This document shows positions 9,635-19,053 of a stretch of 53,502 bases of DNA, piece after piece (position 1 is the first letter of the stretch; each line of letters begins with the position of its first letter). The stretch lies in NCBI GenBank assembly GCA_016713565.1, contig JADJOX010000004.1:1-53502 (forward strand), read 5' to 3'. Made by a program: the position numbers and the translations under genes. This stretch comes from Ignavibacteriota bacterium. Its GTDB lineage: Bacteria > Bacteroidota > Ignavibacteria > Ignavibacteriales > Melioribacteraceae. The notes beneath the pieces are model-generated. The model ran no database searches. It saw only the letters and a program-made list of their open reading frames with translations, and was not told where the DNA came from.

Positions 9635-10168
9635 CTAAACTCCCGAAATTATTATACTTAGATCGGAATTATGCGGAAAATTTTCTGTAATAATTGGTCT
9701 TGTTGAATTTAGTTTAATTGTTTTCATGATGGGATAGATTCTAAGAAAATATCTGGATTTTTTTTCATTCTCGTTGTCAAAAAAGAATATTCTGCATTTT
9801 TTTACGTCCGAAATTATCTTTATCAGGAAACGTTTTTCTTCATCGACATAAGTTTCTGACTTTAAATTTGATTTGATTTCGTTTGACTGTGCCGCCAAAA
9901 AAAACGCGGCGGAAAATGTTTTATAATCTTCTTCTAATTTGGATAATTTCACTTCAATAATTTTTTCCCGCTGTTCAATTTTATCCGAAATTTTCTTCAT
10001 AACATTTTCGGGTACTTCTTCATCCAGAATTTTTTTCAGCTGGGCGAGCATTTCTATTTCGCGAGAAAATTTGCTGATATTTTTTGAAATATAATTAAAA
10101 ATATCTTCAGACAATTCGTCCGGGTAAAATATATATGTAAATAATTCTTTTTCGGTTATTCTAAACAT
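9635..10168 (-). CDS. Hypothetical protein, anti-sigma-like N-terminus
   Basis: 177 residues, soluble, no signal peptide or membrane span. The N-terminal 60 residues (ELFTYIFYPDELSEDIFNYI, then EMLAQLKKILDEEVPENV) have the rhythm of an anti-sigma zinc-finger-like helical domain, but the usual Cys/His ligands are absent. Residues 60-90 form a charged, probably coiled-coil stretch (KISDKIEQREKIIEVKLSKL). The C-terminal part is beta-rich (CRIFFFDNENEKKSRYFLRI). It lies 48 bases downstream of the sigma-like gene on the same strand, the usual order of sigma then anti-sigma. The anti-sigma idea is inference from pattern and position only. Confidence 0.5.
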   Translation of the reverse strand: MFRITEKELFTYIFYPDELSEDIFNYISKNISKFSREIEMLAQLKKILDEEVPENVMKKISDKIEQREKIIEVKLSKLEEDYKTFSAAFFLAAQSNEIKSNLKSETYVDEEKRFLIKIISDVKKCRIFFFDNENEKKSRYFLRIYPIMKTIKLNSTRPIITENFPHNSDLSIIISGV

Positions 10169-10216
10169 TTTGTGCTTTTCTTTCTTGATTCAATTGAACT
10201 CAAATTCTAAAAATAT

Positions 10217-11198
10217 TTAATCCAATTGATTTGCTAAATTTGTTTTTAAATTCTTCAAAAGATAATTCATAATATGATGATATTTTTCATAAAAAATTTC
10301 AGATGTAACAGCAGAATTTCTATGTTTTAAGTATTCAAATAAACTTGAACTTAAACCGCCGTTTAATAGATCAGCGGTAATATCTTCAAATGATTTTTTT
10401 ACGAAAACAGCTTCTTCTTCCGTTATTTTGTGGTTTGGAACGTAAAAAGTTTCTAATCTTTCGTTTATATTATTTATTTCGTTTTCTAAAAGCGATAGAT
10501 AAACGAACTCGTCATCCTGTACTGTTACATTTCCGGTCGATTCTCTGAAATTGGCAAAATATGCGGCTTTTACTTTTTTGACCAATTGATTTAACGGAAT
10601 TATTGGATTATAACCGGAATTATCGGCAATGTAATTAAAAATTGTGTTGAATAAATCCATTTGCTTTTTTTCTGTAAATATGCTCCAGAATTGAATCAAA
10701 GAATTCCATCGGCGGAACATTGCTAAAATCACAATCATTTTTGCTTTTGGCAATGTAGACTGTGCCGAAAAACCTTTTCTTATAAAGATCGTTGCTGAAA
10801 ATGCATAGATTAAGATTCGTAATGATTTTTTTAAATACGGGATCCTTTTCTTTTAAATGTGATGTTATTGTCTGAGAAGTTCTTTTCCAAATAATTTTTG
10901 AAAGGAAATATTCGGCATCAAGCTCAGAGGCAATGGGATCTTTCCAATTATTGTAAGATCTTAAAATTCCCAAAATTCCCGCGTTGTTTACGACAAATAA
11001 CGGAACTATTGAATCAATTGCCAAATCGTCAAGTGACTGTATATCTATTGATGCAGGAAGCTGTTTTCTCGCAATGCTGCTTTTTAAGTAAACAGACGCA
11101 ATTTTATAAGAATACTGAATTAGTGAGTTTAACTCTTTCTGTGAAAATATATTTTTATTAATTTTTCCAAGAATTTCTAATACGTTTACTTCCCCCAT
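10217..11198 (-). CDS. Sigma-70-like protein (divergent), probably one gene with a frame break
   Basis: Two overlapping frames: an N-terminal part down to 10635 and a C-terminal part from about 10665 to 10217. The N-part has SYKIASVYLKSSIARKQLP followed by IDIQSLDDLAIDSIVPLF, resembling sigma region 2 (helix, then a DxxDLxxD/E...LF pattern), then YFLSKIIWKRTSQTITSHLK. The C-part ends with EYLKHRNSAVTSEIFYEKYH, which could be a diverged region 4 helix-turn-helix. The shift falls at a run of seven A's, where EHIYRKK can join QMDLFNTIFNYIAD smoothly to give about 325 residues. Alternatively they are two genes overlapping by about 26 bases. The ATG at 11198 was chosen over an in-frame TTG at 11207. 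Sigma assignment is tentative. Confidence 0.45.
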
Positions 11199-11690
11199 AA
11201 ACTGCAAAGTCCCTATATTAAAGTAGTTGAAAAATACAAAAATTAAATGTGAAAATTCTACAGTAATTCTAAAATTCAGTAATTTAAATTACAATAATTT
11301 TTACCTTTTTTGGTGATCTACAGCAATTTATAAAATTTTAAATTATTTATTTCGTCTGAATCAAACTCTTTTCAATTGAATTCTATTACCAAGTTTGACG
11401 TTCCAATTTGTTATAAGTGAAAATACTTCGAAATCCGCAATTAAAAAATATTCGATAAAAAGTGACGAAAATTAATAAAATTTTTAACAAAATTACCAGC
11501 CAATCCCTTGTGACTTTCTGGTCTAAATTACAGAAATAATTCCAAATTAATTATAAACGTAATAAATGTATTACATTTGAAAATTTATAGTTAATAAAAT
11601 TTTAATTAAATTTAAGAACTCAAAAAAAATAATTTCTAAATAAAAAACTCATAACTGTAATCCGGCAGATAGTTACGGATTTTATCATCT
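11199..11690. promoter_or_regulatory. Divergent intergenic region, very AT-rich, with inverted repeats
   Basis: About 490 bases between the divergent sigma-like gene and the Lon-like/LamG gene, with no coding sense. It must hold both promoters. Visible symmetries are GTAATA-aatg-TATTAC (11559-11574) and AATCCG/CGGATT (11659-11664 with 11676-11681). The second pair ends about ten bases before the downstream ATG, where no ribosome-binding site is seen. No confident -10/-35 pair was assigned. Confidence 0.4.
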
Positions 11691-13543
11691 ATGAACAATA
11701 TTTATAAAATTGAAGAAAATCACCGAAGAATTTTATTTGATATTTCCAAATTAAATTCATTTAACGCTAAAATTGTAGCGTTTCTTCATTATTATAAGGA
11801 ATTGGTAAACTATGATGATAAATTAGTAACCGAAGCTTATGTAACCGAAATTATTTCATTGATAATTCCGCTGGTTGAAAATTATTCGCCATTTGGATCA
11901 AATCCGCAGCTTTCTACAGAAATATTGGAAATGCTTATTGAGTTAAAACGATTTCCGATGAGCAATGAAGATTATATTTTAATTGATGAAAATATTCTAA
12001 GAATTAAAAATGAAATTGAAGAACTCAATATTATTTTAAATGGAAATTCAGCCGATGAAAATTTCACTTCTTCGGTAATTTTTCCGTTACTCGATAAACA
12101 TTCGAATAATAAATATTTTACCGGAAATATCGAGACTATAAAAATCAGCTTAAATCAATTGTCGGGTTTGAAGGAAGATGAATTTCTTGTAATTCCCAGT
12201 TTGCCAAAAGTTGAAGAACAGTCACTTAAACAAATAAAAATATCTTGGCAATACGCTAAGAGTTTTATTAAAGATAATTTTAACGTTAAGATTCCAATTC
12301 TACAGATAAGTATTCAGTTTAGCAGAAAATATGGAATTTATGAAGGCGACTCGCACGGGTTGGCGCTTTCTCTCGGTTTTATCTCTGAATTATCTAATTA
12401 TTTGAATTTAAAGATAAAATATAAAATTAATAATTCGGCGATTTTTACGGGATCAATGCTTCAAGACGGAAATTTGGATTCCATATCATCCAATATAATT
12501 GAAAGAAAAACATTAACAGCATTTTATTCAAAGTGCGTTTATTTTATAATTCCGCAAAAGAATTATCTTCAGGCAAAAGCTGTAATTGAAAGAGAAAAAC
12601 TTAATTACGGAAATAAAAAAATTAATATAGTTCCGATTGCAAACGTTTCCGAAATATTTGAACACGGCGAAATAGTTAAAAATGTTACAGAGCCGGTTTC
12701 CACGTATTTTTACCGTAAAATCCGTTCATTAAAATATTCCGTTCCAATCTTAATTTTATTGATGATGATTATTATTCTGCCAATTTATTATTTTAAGAAC
12801 GCTCAGACAAATGAGGAGAATGATTTTATTGAAACCGCGGTACAGAAATATAATTTAGATAAGAAAAAATTATCACCAATTCTAAATGACAACTCCTTAT
12901 TATCATTAAAATTGGATAAGGTAGATTTAAACTTATCCGATTCAAGCTTGATAGATACTTTTAAAAATATTTCTTCGATAGAAAATAGATTTCACGAGAA
13001 AGATAAAGCTCTTTATTTCAGCGGAGACAGCAGTTTTATTCGTTTAAATAAAAATATTAATTTAAAATCGGGCTTTCCCATTTCCATTTCTATGTGGATA
13101 AAAAGGAAGGCTGGGATCGCGGATGGATATTCGCCAATAATTTCAACATGAACAGTTATTCCGGAGTTTGGATGGGTTTTGTTTACGGTTATATTATTTC
13201 AATGCATTTCGGCAACGATAGACCTACTGCTATTCCCAGTTCGAGAAGATCGGTTTATACAAAACAACCTTTGCCTGAAAATAATTGGTTTCATTTTGTT
13301 GGCATTATTATTTCCGATAAAATTATGTACATTTATATCAATAATAAAAGAGCGGAAGTCGTTTATGACGGCTCGGCAACCGAAGTTTTATATCAGAATG
13401 TTGGAGTTCCGGCTTTCGGCGAATACAAAACTTCCACCGTTTTGCCTCTTACTTATTTTAAAGGCGCGATTGATGATTTTAGATTTTATAACAGAGAATT
13501 AAGCGAAAGAGAAATATCAAAATTATTCCACGAGAAATATTGA
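11691..13543 (+). CDS. Membrane protein with Lon (S16)-like protease domain and LamG-like C-domain, frame-broken
   Basis: About 617 residues after reading across one shift near 13095-13110. Residues 1-170 are an unrecognised helical region. Residues 200-325 look like the Lon proteolytic domain: YEGDSHGLALSLGFISEL holds a candidate nucleophile Ser221 in place of Lon's GPSAG, SAIFTGSMLQDGNLDSI matches Lon's A-TG-hydrophobic-x-x-x-G segment, ERKTLTAF holds a candidate Lys273, and YFIIPQKN and INIVPIANVSEIFEH match the domain end. There is no AAA+ ATPase. A single membrane span lies at about 350-368 (VPILILLMMIIILPIYYF); basic residues before it place the Lon-like part inside and the C-terminus outside. 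Residues 436-617 resemble a LamG/concanavalin-like domain (ALYFSGDSSFIRL, GWIFANNF, GAIDDFRFYNRELSEREI). Confidence 0.72.
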
Positions 13544-13642
13544 GTGACCGTTAATAATTGAATAAATTGATGCAGTTAATATATAATTTCAAATTTGCGG
13601 CTAATTAAAAATAGATCAGTAATTTTTGGGGAAGTTTATTAA

Positions 13643-13825
13643 CTAAACTATTTTTACTTTCACAATATCAGCGCCGAACGCGAATACTTTTATTAATTTA
13701 ATGGAGCTTTTGCAATCTTTAATATTCTCAAAACCTTTTGAAGAATACGCGATAATTTCATTATCGAAATTTACGAAACGCCAATACCAGAAATTAAATT
13801 TATCTTTAAAAATTTCAAATTTCAT
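13643..13825 (-). CDS. DUF1508 (YegP-like) small protein
   Basis: 60 residues, with one DUF1508 repeat: FEIFKDKFNFWYWRFVNFDN, then EIIAYSSKGFENIKDCKSSI and a short tail. The family is a small alpha-beta fold of unknown cellular role, often present as tandem repeats; only one copy is here. It converges on the Lon-like/LamG gene. The ATG is the only suitable start. Confidence 0.65.
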   Translation of the reverse strand: MKFEIFKDKFNFWYWRFVNFDNEIIAYSSKGFENIKDCKSSIKLIKVFAFGADIVKVKIV

Positions 13826-14068
13826 CGAAACCTCAATATTAAATTTGTTAAAATAAGACAGTAGTTTTAGTATTCTTAGATGATTTATTTAAGTTTGACT
13901 CGATACAAAATGCGGATATATAGAAAACGAGTTTACTTCATATTTTAATTATTTTAATAGTTGTTGTTATAATTTAATTAATAGGAATTAAAAATCAACT
14001 AAGTATCCGAATTAAGTAAGTTAAACATTTAATAATTAAAAGTAAATCAAAATCGGCAGCTTCCTCAA

Positions 14069-15154
14069 TCAATTTTGAGGAAGCGAAAAATGAAATGTTG
14101 ATCCTTCATAAATTTTGGAAGTAACCCAAATTTTACCGTTATTATGTTCTATAAAATCCTTACAGAGAGAAAGACCGAAACCCGAGCCTTTTTCGCGGTT
14201 GGTTCCTTGTCTTACATAATTTCCATTCCCTTCAAAAATTGTTGCCAAATGATTTTCTTCAATTCCGATTCCGTTATCCGAAAGATCAATTTGAATATTG
14301 CCGTTTTTCACCGTTCCGCCGATTTCGATTAAGCCGTTGTTTTCGGTGAATTTAATTGAATTGAACATAAGATTTCTTATTACGGTTTTTATCATTTCCA
14401 AATCGGCATATGCGGTCAAATTTTCTTCTGTTTTATTGATAATCTGAATATTCTTTTTCTGAAGCTGAAGTTGGCAAATTTTTATATTTTCTTCAACAAG
14501 ATCGTGTACATTTATTTTTTCGGGTTTAACCTCAATGGAACCCATTTGCATTCTTGCCCAATTAAATAAATTTTCGATAAGATGGAGAAGTGATTTGGAA
14601 ATATCTTCTATGTTGACGATGCTTTCTTTTAAAGATTCTTTTGAGGATTCTTCAAAATCTTCAAGGATTATTTCAATGTAGGAATTTAACGCACCCATCG
14701 GTCCTTTCAAATCATGTGAAACTAATCTGAACAATTTATTTTTAAAATTGTTCAATTCATACAGCTTCAATTCTTGTTCCGATCTAAGCAGAGAATATTT
14801 TATAGCTCGCGAAAGAGAATGGGCGTCGAATTTTCCCTTAATTAAATAATCTTGAATTCCGTAATTAACGGCTTTAACCGCTAGATTTTCGTCATCGTTT
14901 CCGGATAAAACAATGACGGGTATTTTTTTTGTAAAGTCATTAATAATTTTTATCGTTTCTTCGTTACAGTAATCGGGTAAACCTAAATCAAGAAGTATTA
15001 AATTTATTTCTCTACTTTCTATAATTTCAATTCCTTTGGTTAAAGTCCCGGCAATTGAAATCAATTCTTCTTTAAATTTAGAATCAATTAAAAACTGTTT
15101 TACCAAAAACGCGTCGCCGGGATTGTCTTCTATTATCAGAATGTTAATGTTCAT
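14069..15154 (-). CDS. Receiver-histidine kinase hybrid
   Basis: About 361 residues, cytoplasmic. Residues 1-120 are a receiver domain (ILIIEDNPGDAFLV; phospho-acceptor Asp in LILLDLGLPD; VIVLSG; DYLIKGKFD, with the conserved Lys). Residues 140-215 are HisKA, with phospho-His in FRLVSHDLKGPMGALNSY. The ATPase domain follows, with N-box NLMFNSIKFTENN, DNGIGIEENH and GSGFGLSLCKDFIEHNNGKI. The start chosen is the ATG of ATGAACATTAA, which overlaps the stop of the upstream response regulator; a longer frame reaches into that gene but adds no domain. It is the third gene of a coupled three-gene signalling operon. Confidence 0.9.
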   Translation of the reverse strand: MNINILIIEDNPGDAFLVKQFLIDSKFKEELISIAGTLTKGIEIIESREINLILLDLGLPDYCNEETIKIINDFTKKIPVIVLSGNDDENLAVKAVNYGIQDYLIKGKFDAHSLSRAIKYSLLRSEQELKLYELNNFKNKLFRLVSHDLKGPMGALNSYIEIILEDFEESSKESLKESIVNIEDISKSLLHLIENLFNWARMQMGSIEVKPEKINVHDLVEENIKICQLQLQKKNIQIINKTEENLTAYADLEMIKTVIRNLMFNSIKFTENNGLIEIGGTVKNGNIQIDLSDNGIGIEENHLATIFEGNGNYVRQGTNREKGSGFGLSLCKDFIEHNNGKIWVTSKIYEGSTFHFSLPQN

Positions 15155-15602
15155 TATGCGGTTCCCGTTTTTTAGGTGGAAGTTTAACAATGGTAAGCCA
15201 AAAATCCTCAATTGATTTCACAACTTTTACAAATTGATTAAAATCCAATGGTTTGCTGATGTAACAATTTGCGTGAAGATCATAACTTCTAATAATATCT
15301 TCTTCGGCGCTAGATGTAGTTAACACTACAACCGGAATACTTTTCAATCTCGGATTATTTTTAATTTCCGCCAATATTTCTCTGCCGTCTTTTTTGGGAA
15401 GATTTAAATCTAAAAAAACAATATCCGGCGTTTCAGCATTTCTGAAATTACCCGACTTATTTAAAAAATTCATTGCTTCTTCACCATCAACCGCAACATG
15501 AAGGTGGTTATTAATTTTACTGTCGCGCAATGCTTCAACTGCCAACGCTCTATCGCCTGGGTTATCTTCAACCAATAATATTTCTACTGCGGTTCCTGTC
15601 AT
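15144..15602 (-). CDS. Rcp1-type single-domain response regulator
   Basis: About 152 residues, a lone receiver domain of the Rcp1 type that pairs with phytochrome-like kinases. EILLVEDNPGDRAL supplies the acidic pocket, VFLDLNLPKKDGREIL the phospho-acceptor Asp, VVVLTTSSAEEDI the Thr/Ser and YISKPLDFNQF the Lys. No output domain, so it relays phosphate rather than binding DNA. The start is the ATG after GAGGAATAAT, three bases beyond the kinase stop; upstream in-frame Met codons lie inside the kinase gene. Its stop overlaps the next gene. Confidence 0.9.
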   Translation of the reverse strand: MTGTAVEILLVEDNPGDRALAVEALRDSKINNHLHVAVDGEEAMNFLNKSGNFRNAETPDIVFLDLNLPKKDGREILAEIKNNPRLKSIPVVVLTTSSAEEDIIRSYDLHANCYISKPLDFNQFVKVVKSIEDFWLTIVKLPPKKREPHNEH

Positions 15603-15603
15603 A

Positions 15604-17511
15604 TTATTCCTCATAAAATTTAAGTGTAAAATGAATTTTTGTACCTTTTCCTTCAACTGAATCAGCCCAAATTTCACCGCCGTGTCTTTCTATAATCTTT
15701 TTACAGATACTCAAACCAATTCCGGTGCCGCTATATTCATCGCGTCTGTGCAGCCTTTGAAAAATTGTAAAAATCCTTTCACTGTAAATATTATTAAAAC
15801 CTATTCCATTGTCCTCCAAAGTTATTTTAATTTTATCACCGCTTATTTGCATAAACGAAACAGTTATAATTGGGTTAAACCTTGACCGGTATTTCAATGA
15901 GTTTTCAAGCAGATTTTGAAAAACTCTTATTATTTGATTTTTATCGCCGAAAATATTCGGCATTTCATCGCTGTAAATTACAGCTCCGTTTTCTTCTATT
16001 TTAATTCTTAAATTTTCGATTGCTAAGTTTAATGCGTCTGAAAGTGAGAAAACTTCAAATTCGTCTTCCGTTGTGGAAATACGTGAGAATTTCAGCAGAT
16101 CGTTAATTAATTCATGCATTCTTAACGCGCCGTCTGAAGCATAATAAATATATTGTTTTCCGGTTGCGTCTATTAAATCGTAGTATTTTTTCTCTAATAA
16201 TTGTGTAAAGCTGTGTACCATTCTTAATGGTTCCTGAAGATCGTGCGAAATTACATAAGCGAATTGTTCCAGCTCTTTGTTAGATTTCCTTACTTCTTTT
16301 AATGAACTTTCAAGTTCCACTTCGTAATCTTTTTGCTTTGAAATATCTATCGCGATTTTGAACAGCAAATCCCTTCCGTCCGTCCATTTAATAAGTTTAT
16401 TTGTTATTTGAAAATATCTATTCAGCTTTTCATTTTTATATTCAAAAGTCATTTCATTAATGATTTCATTTTTAAGATCATCCATACTCTTAATAGTAGG
16501 AATTTGAAATCCGTAAAATTTTTTGTGGAATTTTAAGCCAATAGGATTAAAACCGATTAGATCCGCGGTATATTTATTTACAAAAACTATTTCCGATTTT
16601 TGAAGATCTATTACCAAAAGAATTTCCGGAAAAGCATTTAAAATTGACTCAAATTGTTTCCAGTGAGTTTCAAGTTCAATTTGTGCTTTTTTAAGTTTAG
16701 TAATATCGGTATGTGCTCCAAACAATCGGGTAATTTTTCCATTTTCATCTTTAACAACTGCAGCTTTGCTGTGAATATAAATATAATGTCCATCTTTGTG
16801 CCTGAATCTAAAATCAAGTTCAAAATTACCTTCACCATGCTCAACAAATTCTTTAACTTTTTGCTGCATGTATTCGCTTTCTTCCGGATGTAAATGTTTA
16901 ATCCACGAACCGAAGTCGTTTTTAATTTCATCTTCATTATATCCGATCTGTTTTTTCCATTCGGCTGAATAAAAAACTTCATCGGTTAGAATATTCCAGT
17001 CCCAAATTCCGTACTCGGTTGCTTTGGATGCTAACGTATATCTTTCTTCGGACTTTATTAAATTTTCACGATATTTTTTTAATTCTATTTCTGTTAATTT
17101 TTTATTGCAGAAATCTTTCCAAATTACAATTGAAGCAATAATTTTGCCCGATTTATTTTTAAAAAAACTTTTATTCAACGCAATGTTTAATAATGAATTG
17201 TCTTTTTTTATTACTTTAATTTCGTCATTGTTAATGCTGCTCTCTGATTTGGCAGTTCTATCTAAATTGTTTTGAGCGGAATTATGGTAAAAATTATGCA
17301 CCGATTTTCCTATTCTTTCTGAATGGGAATAACCGGTTACTTCGTATACCTTTTGAGAACATTCGATTATTGTATCATCATTTGAATCGAGCAGCAGACA
17401 CATCTCTGGCAAATTTAAAAAGATTGATTTATAAGCAAAGGATTCTGAATTTAATAATTGTATTAAAGAATTGGGGGTAAGATTTGATTTACTGCCTTTA
17501 AGTTTTGGCAT
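15604..17511 (-). CDS. PAS-domain sensor histidine kinase
   Basis: 635 residues, no membrane span, so a cytoplasmic sensor. Three PAS domains run in order: about 20-135 (CSQKVYEVTGYSHSERIGKS), 150-275 with PAC end (YGIWDWNILTDEVFYSAEWK, then RLFGAHTDITKLKKAQ) and 280-400 (FPEILLVIDLQKSEIVFVNK). HisKA follows at about 415-480 with phospho-His in FAYVISHDLQEPLRMVHSF. The ATPase domain has N-box NLLENSLKYRSR, DNGIGFNN and GTGIGLSICKKIIERHGGEI. No haem or flavin ligand motif is evident, so the signal is unknown. It heads the operon with the Rcp1-like regulator and the receiver-kinase hybrid. Confidence 0.92.
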   Translation of the reverse strand: MPKLKGSKSNLTPNSLIQLLNSESFAYKSIFLNLPEMCLLLDSNDDTIIECSQKVYEVTGYSHSERIGKSVHNFYHNSAQNNLDRTAKSESSINNDEIKVIKKDNSLLNIALNKSFFKNKSGKIIASIVIWKDFCNKKLTEIELKKYRENLIKSEERYTLASKATEYGIWDWNILTDEVFYSAEWKKQIGYNEDEIKNDFGSWIKHLHPEESEYMQQKVKEFVEHGEGNFELDFRFRHKDGHYIYIHSKAAVVKDENGKITRLFGAHTDITKLKKAQIELETHWKQFESILNAFPEILLVIDLQKSEIVFVNKYTADLIGFNPIGLKFHKKFYGFQIPTIKSMDDLKNEIINEMTFEYKNEKLNRYFQITNKLIKWTDGRDLLFKIAIDISKQKDYEVELESSLKEVRKSNKELEQFAYVISHDLQEPLRMVHSFTQLLEKKYYDLIDATGKQYIYYASDGALRMHELINDLLKFSRISTTEDEFEVFSLSDALNLAIENLRIKIEENGAVIYSDEMPNIFGDKNQIIRVFQNLLENSLKYRSRFNPIITVSFMQISGDKIKITLEDNGIGFNNIYSERIFTIFQRLHRRDEYSGTGIGLSICKKIIERHGGEIWADSVEGKGTKIHFTLKFYEE

Positions 17512-17690
17512 AAATTGAATATTCCAATACTTAAATTAAAAATATGTAAAAAAATTAATAAATGCACATAACTTGAAAATTAATTTCAAGAATATTTAAA
17601 TAATATCCAGCGTTAGTAATTTCCAAATAAAAGGGGAGTGAGTAAATAATTCTATTTATAATTTTATTTAAGATAGAGTAACGTATATTT

Positions 17691-18878
17691 TTATTTATAG
17701 CAATTTTCAATTGCCGTTAATCTCGCAACACCCAAAGCTCCTGAACTATTTGACAGTGAAGAAATTTGGAATTGAACATTTTTATTTAGTTGAGTTAACG
17801 AATGTTTCATTGCGTTGCTTTTGGCAATATCTAAAATGTAGCTTGCAACCTGTGTAAAGGTTCCTCCAATAATAATTTTTTCCGGATTGAAAATATTTAT
17901 CAGCATCGCTATTCCGATTCCCAAATATTTACCGGCTTCCTCTAAAATTTCAATTGAAAATTGATCGCCTTTATTTGCCGCTTTAAGAATATCGAGAGCC
18001 TCAATTTTATTCGGATCGGTAATATTATTTAAAATCATTGATGATGCGCCGCCGGAAATTTTATCCCTTACTTTTTTAGTAATGGCTCTTCCCGAAGAAA
18101 CGGTTTCAAGACAGCCGATCTTTCCGCAGTAACAAAGTTCGCCATTTGGAATTACCGGAATATGACCAAATTCGCCGCAGTACGAGTCTTTTCCATAATA
18201 AAGTTCGCCGTTAAAAATAATTCCCAAACCCAAACCCCATCCAAAGTTTAAATACAGCGCATTTTTTAAGTCGGTATATTTACCGTAATATATTTCACCC
18301 AATGCCATTGATTTAACGTCATGCTCAATTCTTACGATATTTTTAAATTGTTCGGAAAAGTATTCTTGAATTGTCTTGTTTTCAAGTTTAAGGTAAGTTT
18401 CGCTTGTACCCATTATACTGTTTACTATTCCGGGAATTGAAACTCCGATGCCCATTAGTTTAGACTTAGGAATTTTTACTTCGCGCAGAATTTGATTTAT
18501 ATTAATGCCGAGTTTGTTTGCGACTTCCTTTGTATCCAACTGAAGCAGGGTAGGAATATGATTTTCAAATATCTTTTTTTGTGAATAATCCAATACAACA
18601 AAATTTGTATGAATTCTTCCTAAGTCTATTCCCAAAAAATAACCATACGCGCTGTTCAATTTGAATTTTTGAGAAGGGCGTCCCATTGCCGCAATATTAT
18701 CGGAATCTATTTCTATTACAATGTTGGATTCCTTCATTAGGTTAATAGTTTCTGTAACCTTAGGAAGACTTTGATTTGCTTTTTTTGTAATCTCCGCAAG
18801 TGTCATCTTTTCATTATTCATCAAAATTTTAATTATCTCAATTATTCTCTCGTTTCTCTTTTGTTTTATAAGTGTCAT
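17691..18878 (-). CDS. ROK-family transcriptional regulator (NagC/XylR type)
   Basis: 395 residues. The N-terminus (about 1-75) has a winged helix-turn-helix (MTLAEITKKANQSLPKVTET). The ROK sugar-binding domain follows with FLGIDLGRIHTNFVVLD, IPGIVNS and LNFGWGLGLGIIFNGEL. The ROK zinc motif is GEFGHIPVIPNGELCYCGKI, then GCLETVSSG, with the Cys ligands present. Regulators of this type release operators when a sugar or sugar phosphate binds. It is divergent from the lipoprotein/TonB operon at 19054, and an N-acetylhexosamine module follows, so a GalNAc- or GlcNAc-derived effector is plausible. The effector is inferred. Confidence 0.9.
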   Translation of the reverse strand: MTLIKQKRNERIIEIIKILMNNEKMTLAEITKKANQSLPKVTETINLMKESNIVIEIDSDNIAAMGRPSQKFKLNSAYGYFLGIDLGRIHTNFVVLDYSQKKIFENHIPTLLQLDTKEVANKLGININQILREVKIPKSKLMGIGVSIPGIVNSIMGTSETYLKLENKTIQEYFSEQFKNIVRIEHDVKSMALGEIYYGKYTDLKNALYLNFGWGLGLGIIFNGELYYGKDSYCGEFGHIPVIPNGELCYCGKIGCLETVSSGRAITKKVRDKISGGASSMILNNITDPNKIEALDILKAANKGDQFSIEILEEAGKYLGIGIAMLINIFNPEKIIIGGTFTQVASYILDIAKSNAMKHSLTQLNKNVQFQISSLSNSSGALGVARLTAIENCYK

Positions 18879-19053
18879 AGTAAATCCAAATTATATTTTA
18901 ATTTATTAAAAAAAATCTATAAAACGTTATATCTGTGCAAAATATTTAGTTAAAGCAAAAAACATAATAAAAATTTTATAATGTACTATGCAATATAAAA
19001 AATAATTTGTAAAATACTGATAAAGAATATAAAATAATTACGGTTGATAAAAA
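18879..19053. promoter_or_regulatory. Divergent regulatory region between ROK gene and lipoprotein operon
   Basis: 175 bases of almost pure A+T between the ROK regulator and the divergent GTG of the phytase-like gene. It must contain both promoters and is the most likely place for ROK operators. I cannot pick a convincing palindrome or -10/-35 pair by eye. Confidence 0.3.

Noticed and set aside
11199..11690. Replication origin in the long AT-rich divergent gap
   Set aside because: No cluster of DnaA boxes and no dnaA, dnaN or gidA neighbours; AT richness is general in this genome.
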